Shown: one piece after another, positions 7,630 to 16,468 of the stretch | Numbering within the stretch: the stretch's first letter is position 1 | Layout of the letters: every line of letters starts with the position of its first letter | Assembly (NCBI RefSeq): GCF_009765775.1 | Contig: NZ_LMUU01000027.1 | Span: 52,122 to 91,963 of the forward strand | DNA: 39,842 bases | DNA from: Beijerinckia sp. L45 | Lineage (GTDB): Bacteria; Pseudomonadota; Alphaproteobacteria; Rhizobiales; Beijerinckiaceae | Reading direction: 5' to 3' | The notes under the pieces: model-generated | Databases searched by the model: none | What the model was told of the DNA's origin: nothing | The model's input: the letters and a program-made list of their open reading frames with translations, nothing else | Translations under genes and position numbers: made by a program

Positions 7630-9120
7630 TCAACTGAGCAGGGACGGAATCCGACGATGATGCGTGGCCTGTTCGTAGGCAAACGCGTAGCGCAACATAT
7701 TGGCGTCGTCGTAAGGACGTCCAAGGAACGTGATCCCCACAGGCAGGCCGTCGCTGGTGAAACCGCAGGGCACGACGACAGATGGCACGTAGACGAGAAA
7801 AGTATTTATGTGAATCGCACCCGTCTGATCGCGATAGGGAGGATTAATCCCCTCCTCGATCAGTGTCGGCTGATGCTCGACAGCCTTGTGCACGATGGCA
7901 TCAAGCTCATACGCGGCCATCACCTGATGCAAGCGGATCATCAGGGTCTCGCGGGCCTCAAGGTAGGCATGATGCCGCTTCGGCTCATGGACGACGCGCC
8001 ATCGTGCCTGCGCGCCTCGCGAAACCGCCTTGAATAATTCGGATGTCATAGCCTCTTCACGCGTGGCGAAGGGGGATGTCTTGCACCCTTCAACATAGAA
8101 ACGGAACGCTTCGGCGTCCTCCGTTTCGGATTTGCACCGCGTCGCAAGAAGCGCATTAAGATCGGGGATCACGATGGGATCGACGATCGTGGAGCCCGCC
8201 GTCCGGAGTTCCTCGACGGCGTGGTCAAAGACCGCATCCACCTTCGCAAAATCCTCACTGAACGGATCTGAACCAGAGCCGCAAGACTCGCGTATTATTC
8301 CGATGCGTGCGCCCTTCAGAGCCATCTTATGAAGACCCGCCGCATAACTTGGTGCTATGCGACGGGCACCCATCGCCGTCAGCGGATCCGCGTCGTCATA
8401 ACCGACCATCGTATCGAGAAGCTGGGCAAGATCGCTGACGCTCCGCGCCATCGGACCCAAGGCACCGTTAATTGCCGGCCAGCCGCCGTAGACGCCGGTT
8501 CGGCTCACCAGACCTGCCGTAGGCCGCATTCCGGCGATCCCATTCCAGGCCGCGGGTCGCCTGATCGACGAGAAACCCTCCTGACCAATGGCTGCGGTAC
8601 AGAAATTCGCGGAGACGGCGGCGCCCGATCCGCCTGACGATCCGCCGGCCGTACGCAAAGGATCATAGGCATTCTTCGTCGATCCGAAGAGGGATCCATG
8701 GGTATCGCCGGCGCCGAGTTCGCCAAGCGTCGTCTTGCCGAGAACGAGGGCTCCCGCTCGTTTCAACTTCGCGAGGGCGAAGCTCGTGCGCTCCGGTCTG
8801 TGATGCTCAAATAAGACGGATCCCATCGTCGTGGGCATCCCCGCGACATCGACCTGGTCTTTGACCAGCAACGTCACGCCATGAAGCGGCCCGACCGCGC
8901 CCCTTTCGGCAAAAGTCCGGTCGAGAGCCTCTGCCTCGTCCCGCACCGTCTCGCTAAGGGAAATAACGCTGTTGAGCCTTGGGCCGTTACGGTCGTAGGT
9001 CTCGATGCGATCGAGGTAATGGTCAACCAGACCCCGGGCCGTAAATCGTCGCGTCTCGAGTCCCTGCCGCACATCGGCGATCGTAAGTTCCATCAGGTCG
9101 GATTTCGCATGTTCGGACAT
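7630..9120 (-). CDS. Amidase signature family amidohydrolase
   Basis: 496 residues, typical for the family that hydrolyses carboxylic amides with a Ser-cisSer-Lys triad. Visible motifs are LLVKDQVDVAG (catalytic Lys), AGGSSGGSGAAV (the Gly/Ser loop with the cis-Ser) and FSSIRRPA (nucleophile Ser; the more usual form is GGSIRxPA, so the two residues before the nucleophile are unusual). No signal peptide, so cytoplasmic. ATG at 9120 is preferred over TTG at 9126 because AAGG lies 6 bases upstream of the ATG. It lies in the catabolic run after the FAH-like gene. A second, only distantly similar amidase occurs at 38871. The amide substrate is unknown. Confidence 0.92.
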   Translation of the reverse strand: MSEHAKSDLMELTIADVRQGLETRRFTARGLVDHYLDRIETYDRNGPRLNSVISLSETVRDEAEALDRTFAERGAVGPLHGVTLLVKDQVDVAGMPTTMGSVLFEHHRPERTSFALAKLKRAGALVLGKTTLGELGAGDTHGSLFGSTKNAYDPLRTAGGSSGGSGAAVSANFCTAAIGQEGFSSIRRPAAWNGIAGMRPTAGLVSRTGVYGGWPAINGALGPMARSVSDLAQLLDTMVGYDDADPLTAMGARRIAPSYAAGLHKMALKGARIGIIRESCGSGSDPFSEDFAKVDAVFDHAVEELRTAGSTIVDPIVIPDLNALLATRCKSETEDAEAFRFYVEGCKTSPFATREEAMTSELFKAVSRGAQARWRVVHEPKRHHAYLEARETLMIRLHQVMAAYELDAIVHKAVEHQPTLIEEGINPPYRDQTGAIHINTFLVYVPSVVVPCGFTSDGLPVGITFLGRPYDDANMLRYAFAYEQATHHRRIPSLLS

Positions 9121-9304
9121 TGCCAACCTTCCGCATTTAAAAACGACGAACCGCGCCGGCCTAATTTAGAGGGTCTGAACGACGTGTTCGGATTGTTGTG
9201 GCAGGCCCATCCAATTGGAAACAGGGGGCAAGCGCTGATACGTAATCCATGCGCCTGTCGCATGAAGCCTGCCTTGCGTGCCGAAGCGCTGTCTCGACGC
9301 CGAT

Positions 9305-10165
9305 CTAGTCGTCGGCAACATGATTGCGCAGCGTGCCCATACCTTCGATATCGACCTCGACGACATCACCTGGTTTTAAGAATACTGGGGGAGTCCGCGC
9401 GTAGCCGACGCCGGAGGGCGTTCCTGTTACGACGACGTCCCCCGGCTCAAGCGTCATACACTCGGTTAAAATTTCAATGAGCTTGTCGACCGGAAAGATC
9501 AGATCATCGGTGTTTCCCGACTGCATCTCCATACCGTTCAACCGCGTCGTCAATTCAAGTCCGGCGGCCCCGCTCGGAAGCTCATCAGAGGTCACGAGAA
9601 ACGGCCCAAAAGCGCCTGTCCCATCGAAGTTCTTGCCTATCGTCCATTGACTGGACTTACGCTGATAGTCGCGGATCGTGCCCTCGTTGAACAGGGAATA
9701 GCCAAGCACATAGTCGTGAGCATCCGCGGCGCGGACATGGCGCGCCTTGCGTCCGATCACAAAGGCCAATTCGCCCTCGTAATCGAGCTTGTCCGAGCAC
9801 CGGGGCCGAACCATCGCGCATTCATGGCCGATGAGCGAGGTCGAGCAACGTAGGAAGAGATCCGGATAGGCCAGAGGTTCGACACCGCCCTCCCGCGCGT
9901 GTGCGGCATAGTTGCGACCCACGCAGATGATCTTTCCGGGGTTGCGCAACAAAGGCAGATAGGCGACCGACGCATCGCGCATTCGGCAGTCGTTCGTTAT
10001 TCGATCGGCGGCGCGCGTCGCTCTTTGAAGCCCATCGTCGGACATCATGAGATGATCGAGGCGCTGCGGAAGGTCCGGACTTGCGATCCGCAGATCGTAG
10101 ACACCGTCATCTTTGTGCAGGCCGATCGTCTCGACGCCCGCGACAGATAAGGACGATAAGCGCAT
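9305..10165 (-). CDS. Fumarylacetoacetate hydrolase family protein
   Basis: 286 residues. The N-terminal cap domain is followed by the FAH catalytic domain: ICVGRNYAAHA, the metal site DYEGELAFVIG (Glu130 and Glu132), GKNFDGTGAFGP and TGTPSGVG. The usual third acidic ligand (in an N-D motif) is Glu161 here (NEGT), a conservative change. Members cleave or hydrate beta-diketo and 2-oxo acids late in aromatic-compound catabolism, using Mg2+ or Mn2+. ATG at 10165 has AAGGAA 8 bases upstream. It lies between the leaderless NMT1-like gene and the amidase, so it may act on a ring-opened intermediate. The family call is firm; the reaction is not. Confidence 0.93.
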   Translation of the reverse strand: MRLSSLSVAGVETIGLHKDDGVYDLRIASPDLPQRLDHLMMSDDGLQRATRAADRITNDCRMRDASVAYLPLLRNPGKIICVGRNYAAHAREGGVEPLAYPDLFLRCSTSLIGHECAMVRPRCSDKLDYEGELAFVIGRKARHVRAADAHDYVLGYSLFNEGTIRDYQRKSSQWTIGKNFDGTGAFGPFLVTSDELPSGAAGLELTTRLNGMEMQSGNTDDLIFPVDKLIEILTECMTLEPGDVVVTGTPSGVGYARTPPVFLKPGDVVEVDIEGMGTLRNHVADD

Positions 10166-10249
10166 TTCGGTTTTTCCTTCGCGAACATCGATCGCACAGA
10201 TGGCGTCGATCTCATGGGTTCTTTGTTTGGCTTCTATCGACCCGGACGG

Positions 10250-11176
10250 CTATGTCGACAAAGCCACCAGCGCCTTGTCGTAATACGTCATATCGAGAAA
10301 GGCTTCGGCCGACGGCGGCTTCCCGTCAGGGAACCCGACGCATGCGTTTCGAATAGCCAATGTTTGCCGAAAGCCGACCGGGTCGAAGCGCGCATCCTGC
10401 GCCAGGCCACCGTCGCTGTTCAGCGACGTTTCAAGCGCGAGCCGTGCGATTGCGGGGTCCAACGTCAACCGCTGGCCGAGGAGGCCGATTGAGCCCTCGA
10501 GGTTCTCCGGTGCCAAAGCCCAGCGCGTTCCCAAAACAAAAGCCGACAGATATTGGACGAGCGCTTCCGCGTTCGATGTCGCCCAAGATCGCATCGCGAA
10601 GACGCCATCGCCCTGGTAGGGGCCGACCGTATCGACCGCTGATCCAAAGCTGTGATAGCCCTGCACTTGCGCCTGCAGGCTGCAGGGAGGGTTCAGCATC
10701 GCGGCGACATGGTCCGCGTTCTCATTCATGGCCGCCAGCCGCTGCGGTGCCCCGCCGCGCGGCAACACGCGATAGGATCCACGCTCCAGTCCGTGCTTCG
10801 CCAGGATCGTGTAAAGGAGAAATGCGTAAGCGGTGTCAGCCGCATCGACCACGACGCACTTTCCCCGTATGTCCTGGAAGGATCTGATTTCGGGACGAAC
10901 GATCAGGTCGTTCATCCCGGTGCCGCCGCCCGCTACGATAACCACATCGGCGCGATCGACGACTGCCATGTGGACGGCGTTGTCCACCGCCGAGTGCATG
11001 ATTTGCGTCGTTCCGTCTCGCAGACTTTTCCGCTGTTCGTCAGAGCCGGATGTGATGGCGATATCAACGTCGAGGCCGCGTTGCTCAAAAAGACCTAGGG
11101 CCTCGGCGGCAAACAGGCCAATGTTCTGTGGCCCCGGAAAGACTTTTGTGGCGACACGCGTTCTGCTCATTGTCAT
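10250..11176 (-). CDS. NMT1/THI5-like protein without signal peptide
   Basis: 308 residues from ATG at 11176. The sequence resembles ABC substrate-binding proteins of the NMT1/THI5 group: FAAEALGLFEQRGLDVDI near the start, a GTGMNDLIVRPEI strand and FQDIRGKCVVVD at the domain boundary. No hydrophobic leader precedes it. The start at 11233 would overlap the upstream gene's stop by 38 bases and adds an unrelated tail; the ATG at 11176 follows that stop by 19 bases. A cytoplasmic location suggests an enzyme or sensor using the binding-protein fold rather than a transporter subunit. It sits inside the catabolic run, upstream of the FAH-like gene. The exact role is unknown. Confidence 0.78.
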   Translation of the reverse strand: MTMSRTRVATKVFPGPQNIGLFAAEALGLFEQRGLDVDIAITSGSDEQRKSLRDGTTQIMHSAVDNAVHMAVVDRADVVIVAGGGTGMNDLIVRPEIRSFQDIRGKCVVVDAADTAYAFLLYTILAKHGLERGSYRVLPRGGAPQRLAAMNENADHVAAMLNPPCSLQAQVQGYHSFGSAVDTVGPYQGDGVFAMRSWATSNAEALVQYLSAFVLGTRWALAPENLEGSIGLLGQRLTLDPAIARLALETSLNSDGGLAQDARFDPVGFRQTLAIRNACVGFPDGKPPSAEAFLDMTYYDKALVALST

Positions 11177-11195
11177 AGAGATCCATATTCGGTGG

Positions 11196-12176
11196 TCACG
11201 TGTCGAGACAGGAGCTCGCGAAAAGCTCGTCAAGTCGTAGCGGTTTCGCTATGAGGCCCTGCTCTTCGGACCAGCGAAGCATCGCTTCGATCTCGTGTCG
11301 GTTTCCCTTGACGCCGTAGGTCCAGAAGTCGCGGCCCATCACGGCTTCGGTTCGCGCCAGTTCGTCGGGAAGCCAGGGAAGCGTCGCGTAATACGCCCCT
11401 GCGTAGCGAAGCTGCCGCAAGGCCAGAAGGCGGGCTTGCTCAAACGCCTCGAAAACCGCCTCGGGAAGCCATGGATGATCGGCAACCAGGGTCCGTCGGA
11501 TTCCGACAAGATGCATGATCGGAAAGAGCCGTGTCTTTTGGAAATAGGCCTCCTCGTCGGCGCGGGAGTCGTGAAACAGGCGTCGAACGTTTGGTGTCCT
11601 GTCCTCGAAACATCGAGGCGGACGTGAAGCGATGACGGCGTCGAGCACGCCGTTTGCAAGCATCGTCGACAACGTCGATCCCGCCGGGATTTGGCCGAGG
11701 TCGATACCCTTTGGAATGACCGCAATTCGCTCGGACGATCCGGCCTCGTTCAAACCACCGCTGCGCCAAGCAACGTCTTGCGGACACACGCCGAATTCAT
11801 CCGCAAGAATGCCGCGTGCCCATAGTGCCGCTGTCTGTTGATATTGAGGAACACCGATCAGCTTCCCCCGTAGATCACTCGGCGATTCGATGCCACGATC
11901 GGTGCGAATATAGAAAGCCGAGTGGCGAAACGTCCGCGAGACAAAGATGGGAACCGCTACATAGGGGCTATCGCCCCGCGCACATGCAATGATGTGGGAG
12001 CTCGCCGACAGCTCCGTGATATCGAAGTCCTGCGTACTGTAAGTCCGCGCAAAGATTTCATCCGGCAGCATCGAATGAGGCTCGATGCTGCAACCGCGCA
12101 CACGAACGCGGCCATCCAGGATCGGCTGCACGCGATCATACGCAGCGCACGCCAGCGATAAGGTCAACTGTGTCAC
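11196..12176 (-). CDS. 4,5-dihydroxyphthalate decarboxylase-like protein, leaderless (copy 2)
   Basis: 326 residues from GTG at 12176, which has GGGGAT about 6 bases upstream. Longer in-frame starts run into the metallo-hydrolase gene and encode an unrelated Arg/Cys-rich stretch. The protein is collinear with the product of 5738-6700: TLSLACAAYDRVQPILDG, later FPIMHLVGIRRTLVADHPWL, then FWTYGVKGNRHEIEAML. It has the binding-protein fold without an export signal. The family is named after Pht5 of phthalate catabolism, but many members in ABC-rich clusters have no proven activity. Two diverged copies in one operon suggest either two successive reactions or binding of two related ligands. Confidence 0.77.
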   Translation of the reverse strand: MTQLTLSLACAAYDRVQPILDGRVRVRGCSIEPHSMLPDEIFARTYSTQDFDITELSASSHIIACARGDSPYVAVPIFVSRTFRHSAFYIRTDRGIESPSDLRGKLIGVPQYQQTAALWARGILADEFGVCPQDVAWRSGGLNEAGSSERIAVIPKGIDLGQIPAGSTLSTMLANGVLDAVIASRPPRCFEDRTPNVRRLFHDSRADEEAYFQKTRLFPIMHLVGIRRTLVADHPWLPEAVFEAFEQARLLALRQLRYAGAYYATLPWLPDELARTEAVMGRDFWTYGVKGNRHEIEAMLRWSEEQGLIAKPLRLDELFASSCLDT

Positions 12177-12225
12177 GGCCGATCCCCACGACCGCAACGG
12201 GTTCGATAGAGGAACGAACGAAACA

Positions 12226-13170
12226 TCATGCCGCGCGCAGCATGCGGTAAGTCGCACGCAAATTGAACGGCATCCAAGCGTCGTAGCGCGGCATGGACGC
12301 AAATTGCGGAAGAACGACTTCCGCCACCGTTGCATCTTCCGAAAGCCCACGGCGAACGGCCGAACGCACAGCAAGGTGGGTTTCCAACAGCAGGTCCCGG
12401 AAGACGGCCACCTCCCGTAGGGTCGAAGGCGGCCCGTGACCAGGGATCACAGTCTCGACGTCCATCTGGAGGACCCTGTCGAGGCGCTCCACCCAACCTT
12501 CAAGATCGCAGTCGCCAAACCAAGGGAAGCGCCCAACGAACAGGAGATCGCCCAAGAAAACGACCTTGGCTCGAGGTAGATGCACCACCAGGTCGCCATC
12601 GCAATGCGCTGCCCCCCAATACTCGCACCGCACTATGTCCTTGCCGGCTTGCAAAGCATATCGGTCGGCGAAGGACTCCGTGGGTGGGCAAATCGAAATA
12701 TTGTCATAGCCGGGTCCGCTGACGCGGTTCATGAACCAAGCCGAGCCTACGTCGTCCGTCGCGAGCAGATCCTCGATGTTGAAACCAAAGAAGAGCTTCA
12801 GCTTGGTAATGGAGTCACTGACTTCCCAACCCGAGTCACTCGGGACGCCCAATGTATCATGAAGAGTCTGGACGGTGCGTTCGTGAGCGATAGTGGCGAC
12901 GTCGGAGAACGCGACGTTCCCCGCGACATGATCGAGATGGAAATGGGTGTTGATCAGGCGCCTTACCGGCTTCTGCAACTCGTGCTCCACGAATTGCCGA
13001 AATGACTTCCCTTGCGCCGCTGTTTGCTGCGCATCGATCACGATCAGCCCCGTCGGCGTATCGATGACCCCGGCATTGGAGTCGCCGCCCCGGCCGATCC
13101 AGGCAAAAACGCCATCGGCGACGGGGACAAGGGACGCAGTTGGTTGCGAAACCATTGGCGAATGGATCAT
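12226..13170 (-). CDS. Metallo-beta-lactamase fold hydrolase
   Basis: 314 residues. The full zinc-site set is present: HFHLDH at 76-81, His189 (AAHCDGD), Asp208 (FLGDLL) and His245 (IPGHG). These enzymes hydrolyse thioesters, lactones, lactams or similar bonds with a di-metal centre. No signal peptide is evident (MIHSPMVSQ), so cytoplasmic. The start overlaps the stop of the hydantoinase-like gene by ATGA, indicating translational coupling and probably consecutive steps. 4-pyridoxolactonase and quinolone or acyl-homoserine lactonases share this fold, so lactone opening is one option; the substrate cannot be read from the sequence. Confidence 0.92.
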   Translation of the reverse strand: MIHSPMVSQPTASLVPVADGVFAWIGRGGDSNAGVIDTPTGLIVIDAQQTAAQGKSFRQFVEHELQKPVRRLINTHFHLDHVAGNVAFSDVATIAHERTVQTLHDTLGVPSDSGWEVSDSITKLKLFFGFNIEDLLATDDVGSAWFMNRVSGPGYDNISICPPTESFADRYALQAGKDIVRCEYWGAAHCDGDLVVHLPRAKVVFLGDLLFVGRFPWFGDCDLEGWVERLDRVLQMDVETVIPGHGPPSTLREVAVFRDLLLETHLAVRSAVRRGLSEDATVAEVVLPQFASMPRYDAWMPFNLRATYRMLRAA

Positions 13171-14579
13171 GGTGTCAATGCGCTATCAGGAGTCAGACGG
13201 CCGCATGCCGCATTGCCGCGCGCCGGACGCGGCAGGTATCGACCTGCGGAGGGGGCGACGAGGCGTCCGTCGCGGACAGCGATCGTACCACCCTTGATGG
13301 TCATGACAGGCCATCCTCTGAGCGTCTTGCCTTGAAACGGTGAGAAGTCGGACATGCCGTTAAGATCGGTCGCGTTGACCACTCGCTCGAGATCCGGGTC
13401 GACAAGGACAAGATCCGCATCGCTTCCAATCGCGATCGTCCCCTTTTGGGGATAGATTCCATAAACAGTCGCGGGCGCACGGGTTGCACAGTCGACGAGA
13501 ACCTCCAGAGGAATACCGCGAAGACGACCGTAATGGAGAAGTACAGGCAGATGTGTGCCCAGGGCCGGAAGCCCGGGCTTGGACCCGTGCAAGCCCGCTT
13601 CGGGGCGCTTGGTTGACAGCGACCGTGACGTATTATCCGTGCCAACGGTGTCGATCGTCGCGTCTGCGACGCCGAACCACAGCGCATCGCCATGAGCTTT
13701 CGCGCGGATCGGCGGCACCATTTTAATTAGAAAGCCATTCGAGTCGTCGCTCGTCAGACCAAGGTATGGCGTTGTCGTTTCGACGGTCAGTCGAGTTCCG
13801 GCCTGACGCGCCGCTTTGACTGCGGCCATTCCATCGAGGCTTGACAGATGCACGACATAGAGATGCGCGCCGGCAAGCCTCGCCAGAAAGGCCGCGGTCT
13901 GGATCGCTAGCGCTTCCGCTTCAGGCGGATGCGCCTCTGCCCAATCGGCGAGGGTGCCACCGCTACGGCGCTGCTTGAGCGACGCCCGCGCTTGATCGAC
14001 AAGCGCACCGTTCTCACAATGAACACACGTGACCGCATCCGGGCCGAGTGCCGCAACGGTGCGAAACCCTTCCAGAAGCAAGTCGTCCGTGATCGAATCG
14101 ACGACGCCGGGAAGACCTGACATGTAGAATTTGAAAGAGCGAATTCCATAGTTCTCCGCATAAAGCGGAATCTCGGCAATTTGCTCTCGCGTGAAGATCT
14201 GGGGATGAAAGATCGAGTCGACATAGCTTCGCTCGTCCATCGCAGAACGGAAGCCCGGCAGGTCGTCCAGATAGGACTTCGATGCGGAACGAAGGAAGAT
14301 ACCGATCGTCGTCACGCCCCCAATCAAGGCGGCGCGTGTTTCCGTTTCCGCTTCCTCTTCGAACGAGCGTTCGATGCCGATGTGAACGTGTGGATCGAAG
14401 ACGCCCGGCAAGACAAGCTTGCCAGCCGCATCGACTGTCTCCTCCGCCGCACCGAGATCGTCCCCGATGGCGCGAACGCGTCCATTCGAGATTCCGACAT
14501 CCGCCTTAACGACGCCCGTGCCAGGGATGACGAGCGTCCCTCCAGCGACGAGGAGATCGAACTTCTTTTGCGTGCCCAC
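13167..14579 (-). CDS. Hydantoinase/dihydroorotase-like amidohydrolase
   Basis: 470 residues from GTG at 14579. The metal set of cyclic amidohydrolases is complete: His64 and His66 in FDPHVHIG, Lys150 (the lysine usually carboxylated, in FKFYMSG), His187 (CVHCEN), His244 (VVHLSS) and Asp315 (GTDNTS). The C-terminal beta-sandwich (DADLVLVD and IKGG segments) is also present. Members open cyclic amides such as dihydropyrimidines, hydantoins or allantoin. The GTG lies 13 bases after the upstream binding-protein stop, with AGGTGG before it; the ATG at 14624 would overlap that gene. Its stop overlaps the next start (ATGA). Directly following an importer whose binding protein is THI5-like, it is a candidate first ring-opening step. 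Confidence 0.92.
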   Translation of the reverse strand: MGTQKKFDLLVAGGTLVIPGTGVVKADVGISNGRVRAIGDDLGAAEETVDAAGKLVLPGVFDPHVHIGIERSFEEEAETETRAALIGGVTTIGIFLRSASKSYLDDLPGFRSAMDERSYVDSIFHPQIFTREQIAEIPLYAENYGIRSFKFYMSGLPGVVDSITDDLLLEGFRTVAALGPDAVTCVHCENGALVDQARASLKQRRSGGTLADWAEAHPPEAEALAIQTAAFLARLAGAHLYVVHLSSLDGMAAVKAARQAGTRLTVETTTPYLGLTSDDSNGFLIKMVPPIRAKAHGDALWFGVADATIDTVGTDNTSRSLSTKRPEAGLHGSKPGLPALGTHLPVLLHYGRLRGIPLEVLVDCATRAPATVYGIYPQKGTIAIGSDADLVLVDPDLERVVNATDLNGMSDFSPFQGKTLRGWPVMTIKGGTIAVRDGRLVAPSAGRYLPRPARGNAACGRLTPDSALTP

Positions 14580-14592
14580 GTTTGAGGACCAC

Positions 14593-15606
14593 CTATATCC
14601 GGAATGCGTTTGTGAAGGCCTCATCGATAGGCCCGGTGCTTTGAACGCCCATGTACTTCGAGACGAGTTCCGACGTCGTTTTCATTTTGTCTCGGGTAAT
14701 GATGCCGAAACCGAGCTTCGTGCTGTCCGCGCTGACGCACAACTTCGAGAGCAAATCGATTTCCTCGAGAGCGACGGCCGGGTCAAGCTGAGGCTGATAC
14801 TTCATCATCACCTCGACCGCGCGTTTCGGATCGGCCCAAGTCTGCTCAAAACCCTTTCGCGTCGCCTCGAGGAAACCACGGACAACATCGGGGTTGCTCT
14901 CGATATAGGCTTCCATCGCAATGATGCCGTTACCGTAAAAGTCCGCACCATTCTCGGAATACAGATAGCTGCCGATCTTGTCGCCGCCGCGTGCCGACTT
15001 CTGCAATATGGGCTTCGTAAATATGTACGTCAGGATGGAGTCGGCTTGATGCGTCAGGAGAAGAGAGTTGAGCGAGTTGGGATCGGCAGCCAGCCATGAG
15101 ATCGTATCCGGGATGTTCTGAGCCGCCGCGAATGCCGGGAACATCACCTTCGGCGAGTTGCCAGGCGAGTACGCGACCTTTTTGCCGGCGAGGTCGGCAG
15201 GTGCCTTGATGCCTCTATCCTCGATGAAGAAGGCCGTATGCGGCGCCTTCTGGTAGACACAGGAAACAGCTTTCATTTTCAGCCCGTCGCGGTTCCGGAC
15301 GGCCAGCATCGATCCGATGTCTTGAAACACGAATTGCGCGCGGTCCGCGGCGAGATATCGGAAGCCCGGTATGGCACCGGTGCCTTGTTCGATATTCACG
15401 TCGAGACCGGCCGACGCGTAAAAGCCGAGCTCGCGCGCCAGATAATATGGGACGTGCCGACCGTAGGCGATCCAGTCGAGCTGGAAGTTGATCTTCTTCA
15501 ATGGCGACGCGCGCAGCGGCAGCGGCGAGGCAACGAGCGCAAGTCCGGCGCCTGCAGTACAACGGAAGAGAGAGCGCCGCGAGAGCGCCGTCGCTGAAGA
15601 AGTCAT
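14593..15606 (-). CDS. ABC transporter substrate-binding protein, NMT1/THI5 (SsuA) type, probable Tat export
   Basis: 337 residues from ATG at 15606. The leader has a twin-arginine motif (SRRSLF) followed by a hydrophobic stretch (AGAGLALVASPLPLRA), so export by Tat is likely. The mature protein opens with FQLDWIAYGRHVPYYLA and GFYASAGLDVNIEQGTG, hallmarks of NMT1/THI5-like binding proteins that in characterised cases bind thiamine-related pyrimidines or sulfonates. It is the third gene of the operon after the ATPase and permease. A TTG at 15618 with AAAGGG 7 bases upstream may be the true start and would add four residues. An ATG at 15678 is less likely because it overlaps the permease gene. 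The ligand is unknown. Confidence 0.9.
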   Translation of the reverse strand: MTSSATALSRRSLFRCTAGAGLALVASPLPLRASPLKKINFQLDWIAYGRHVPYYLARELGFYASAGLDVNIEQGTGAIPGFRYLAADRAQFVFQDIGSMLAVRNRDGLKMKAVSCVYQKAPHTAFFIEDRGIKAPADLAGKKVAYSPGNSPKVMFPAFAAAQNIPDTISWLAADPNSLNSLLLTHQADSILTYIFTKPILQKSARGGDKIGSYLYSENGADFYGNGIIAMEAYIESNPDVVRGFLEATRKGFEQTWADPKRAVEVMMKYQPQLDPAVALEEIDLLSKLCVSADSTKLGFGIITRDKMKTTSELVSKYMGVQSTGPIDEAFTNAFRI

Positions 15607-15655
15607 ATCACTGGTCAAAACGCTGCCCTTTCTATGACAAACTCTGATTTCGCGC

Positions 15656-16468
15656 TCAGTGGCCGCTGCCGGTTCCATCGTCCGAAACGCGCCAATGGAG
15701 GACGAGAGCCTCGAGCCCCTCGATTGCGTAGTAAAAGACGAGACCCATGAGGGTCAGCATCAGGACGCAGGCAAATACAAGTTTCGTGTCGAGGTCGCCG
15801 TTCGCGACGAGTACGAGGTAGCCGAGGCCTTTGTCTGCGCTGACGAATTCACCAACGATGGCGCCTACCACGGCCAGCGTGCTCGCGACCTTTAGCCCAC
15901 CGAAAATGGCGGGGAGCGCGTTCGGAAAGCGGATATAGCGATAGATCTGGAAGATATTGGCGCCCATGGAGCGAGCAAGATAGATCGTCTCGATCTGAGC
16001 AGATTTCAGGCCAATCACCGTATCGACGACAATCGGAAAGAAGGCGATTGCAAATGCGATGAGCGCTTTGGACGTCAATCCCGTTCCGATCCATACGATG
16101 ATGATCGGCGCCAATGCAGGCTTCGGGATAGTCTGTAGTCCAACCAGGATGGGATAGACCGTGAGACGCGCGACGCGTGAGAAAACAATCAGCGCCCCAA
16201 GCGGTAGTCCCACAACGACGGCCAGACCGAAGCCAAGAAGAATCTCGAGCAGCGTGACAACACTCATGTACATGATGAGCGAGAAGTTCTTGATCATCGA
16301 TAGAAGGATTTGCGACGGCGCGGGGAGCAGAAGTGGACTGATCGCCCCGTATCGGACGAAGGCTTCCCAAAGCAGCGTCAAAGCGACGACCGCAGCGATC
16401 GAATAAAGGTAGCCTGGGATCTCGAGACGGCGCTCGTCGGCGTCGGTCGGCGTGAGGGAAAGCTTCAT
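15656..16468 (-). CDS. ABC transporter permease, SsuC/TauC type
   Basis: 270 residues with about six membrane segments and the coupling-loop region common to BPD-type permeases (ARSMGANIFQIYRYIRFPNALPAI, here split between the EAA-like loop and the following helix). ATG at 16468 overlaps the ATPase stop by ATGA, so the two are translationally coupled. Longer in-frame starts lie inside the ATPase gene and encode an Arg/His-rich stretch that is not part of the family. Together with the neighbouring ATPase and binding protein it forms a complete importer in the inner membrane. Confidence 0.93.
   Translation of the reverse strand: MKLSLTPTDADERRLEIPGYLYSIAAVVALTLLWEAFVRYGAISPLLLPAPSQILLSMIKNFSLIMYMSVVTLLEILLGFGLAVVVGLPLGALIVFSRVARLTVYPILVGLQTIPKPALAPIIIVWIGTGLTSKALIAFAIAFFPIVVDTVIGLKSAQIETIYLARSMGANIFQIYRYIRFPNALPAIFGGLKVASTLAVVGAIVGEFVSADKGLGYLVLVANGDLDTKLVFACVLMLTLMGLVFYYAIEGLEALVLHWRVSDDGTGSGH

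Noticed and set aside
9248-9264. CATGCG/CGCATG inverted repeat between amidase and FAH genes
   Set aside because: Only six pairs in G+C-rich DNA with no supporting position or T-tract; likely chance.
12177-12374. Longer N-terminus of the decarboxylase-like protein at 11196
   Set aside because: Would overlap the metallo-hydrolase gene and adds an Arg/Cys-rich stretch; GTG at 12176 has a good ribosome site and aligns with the paralogue.
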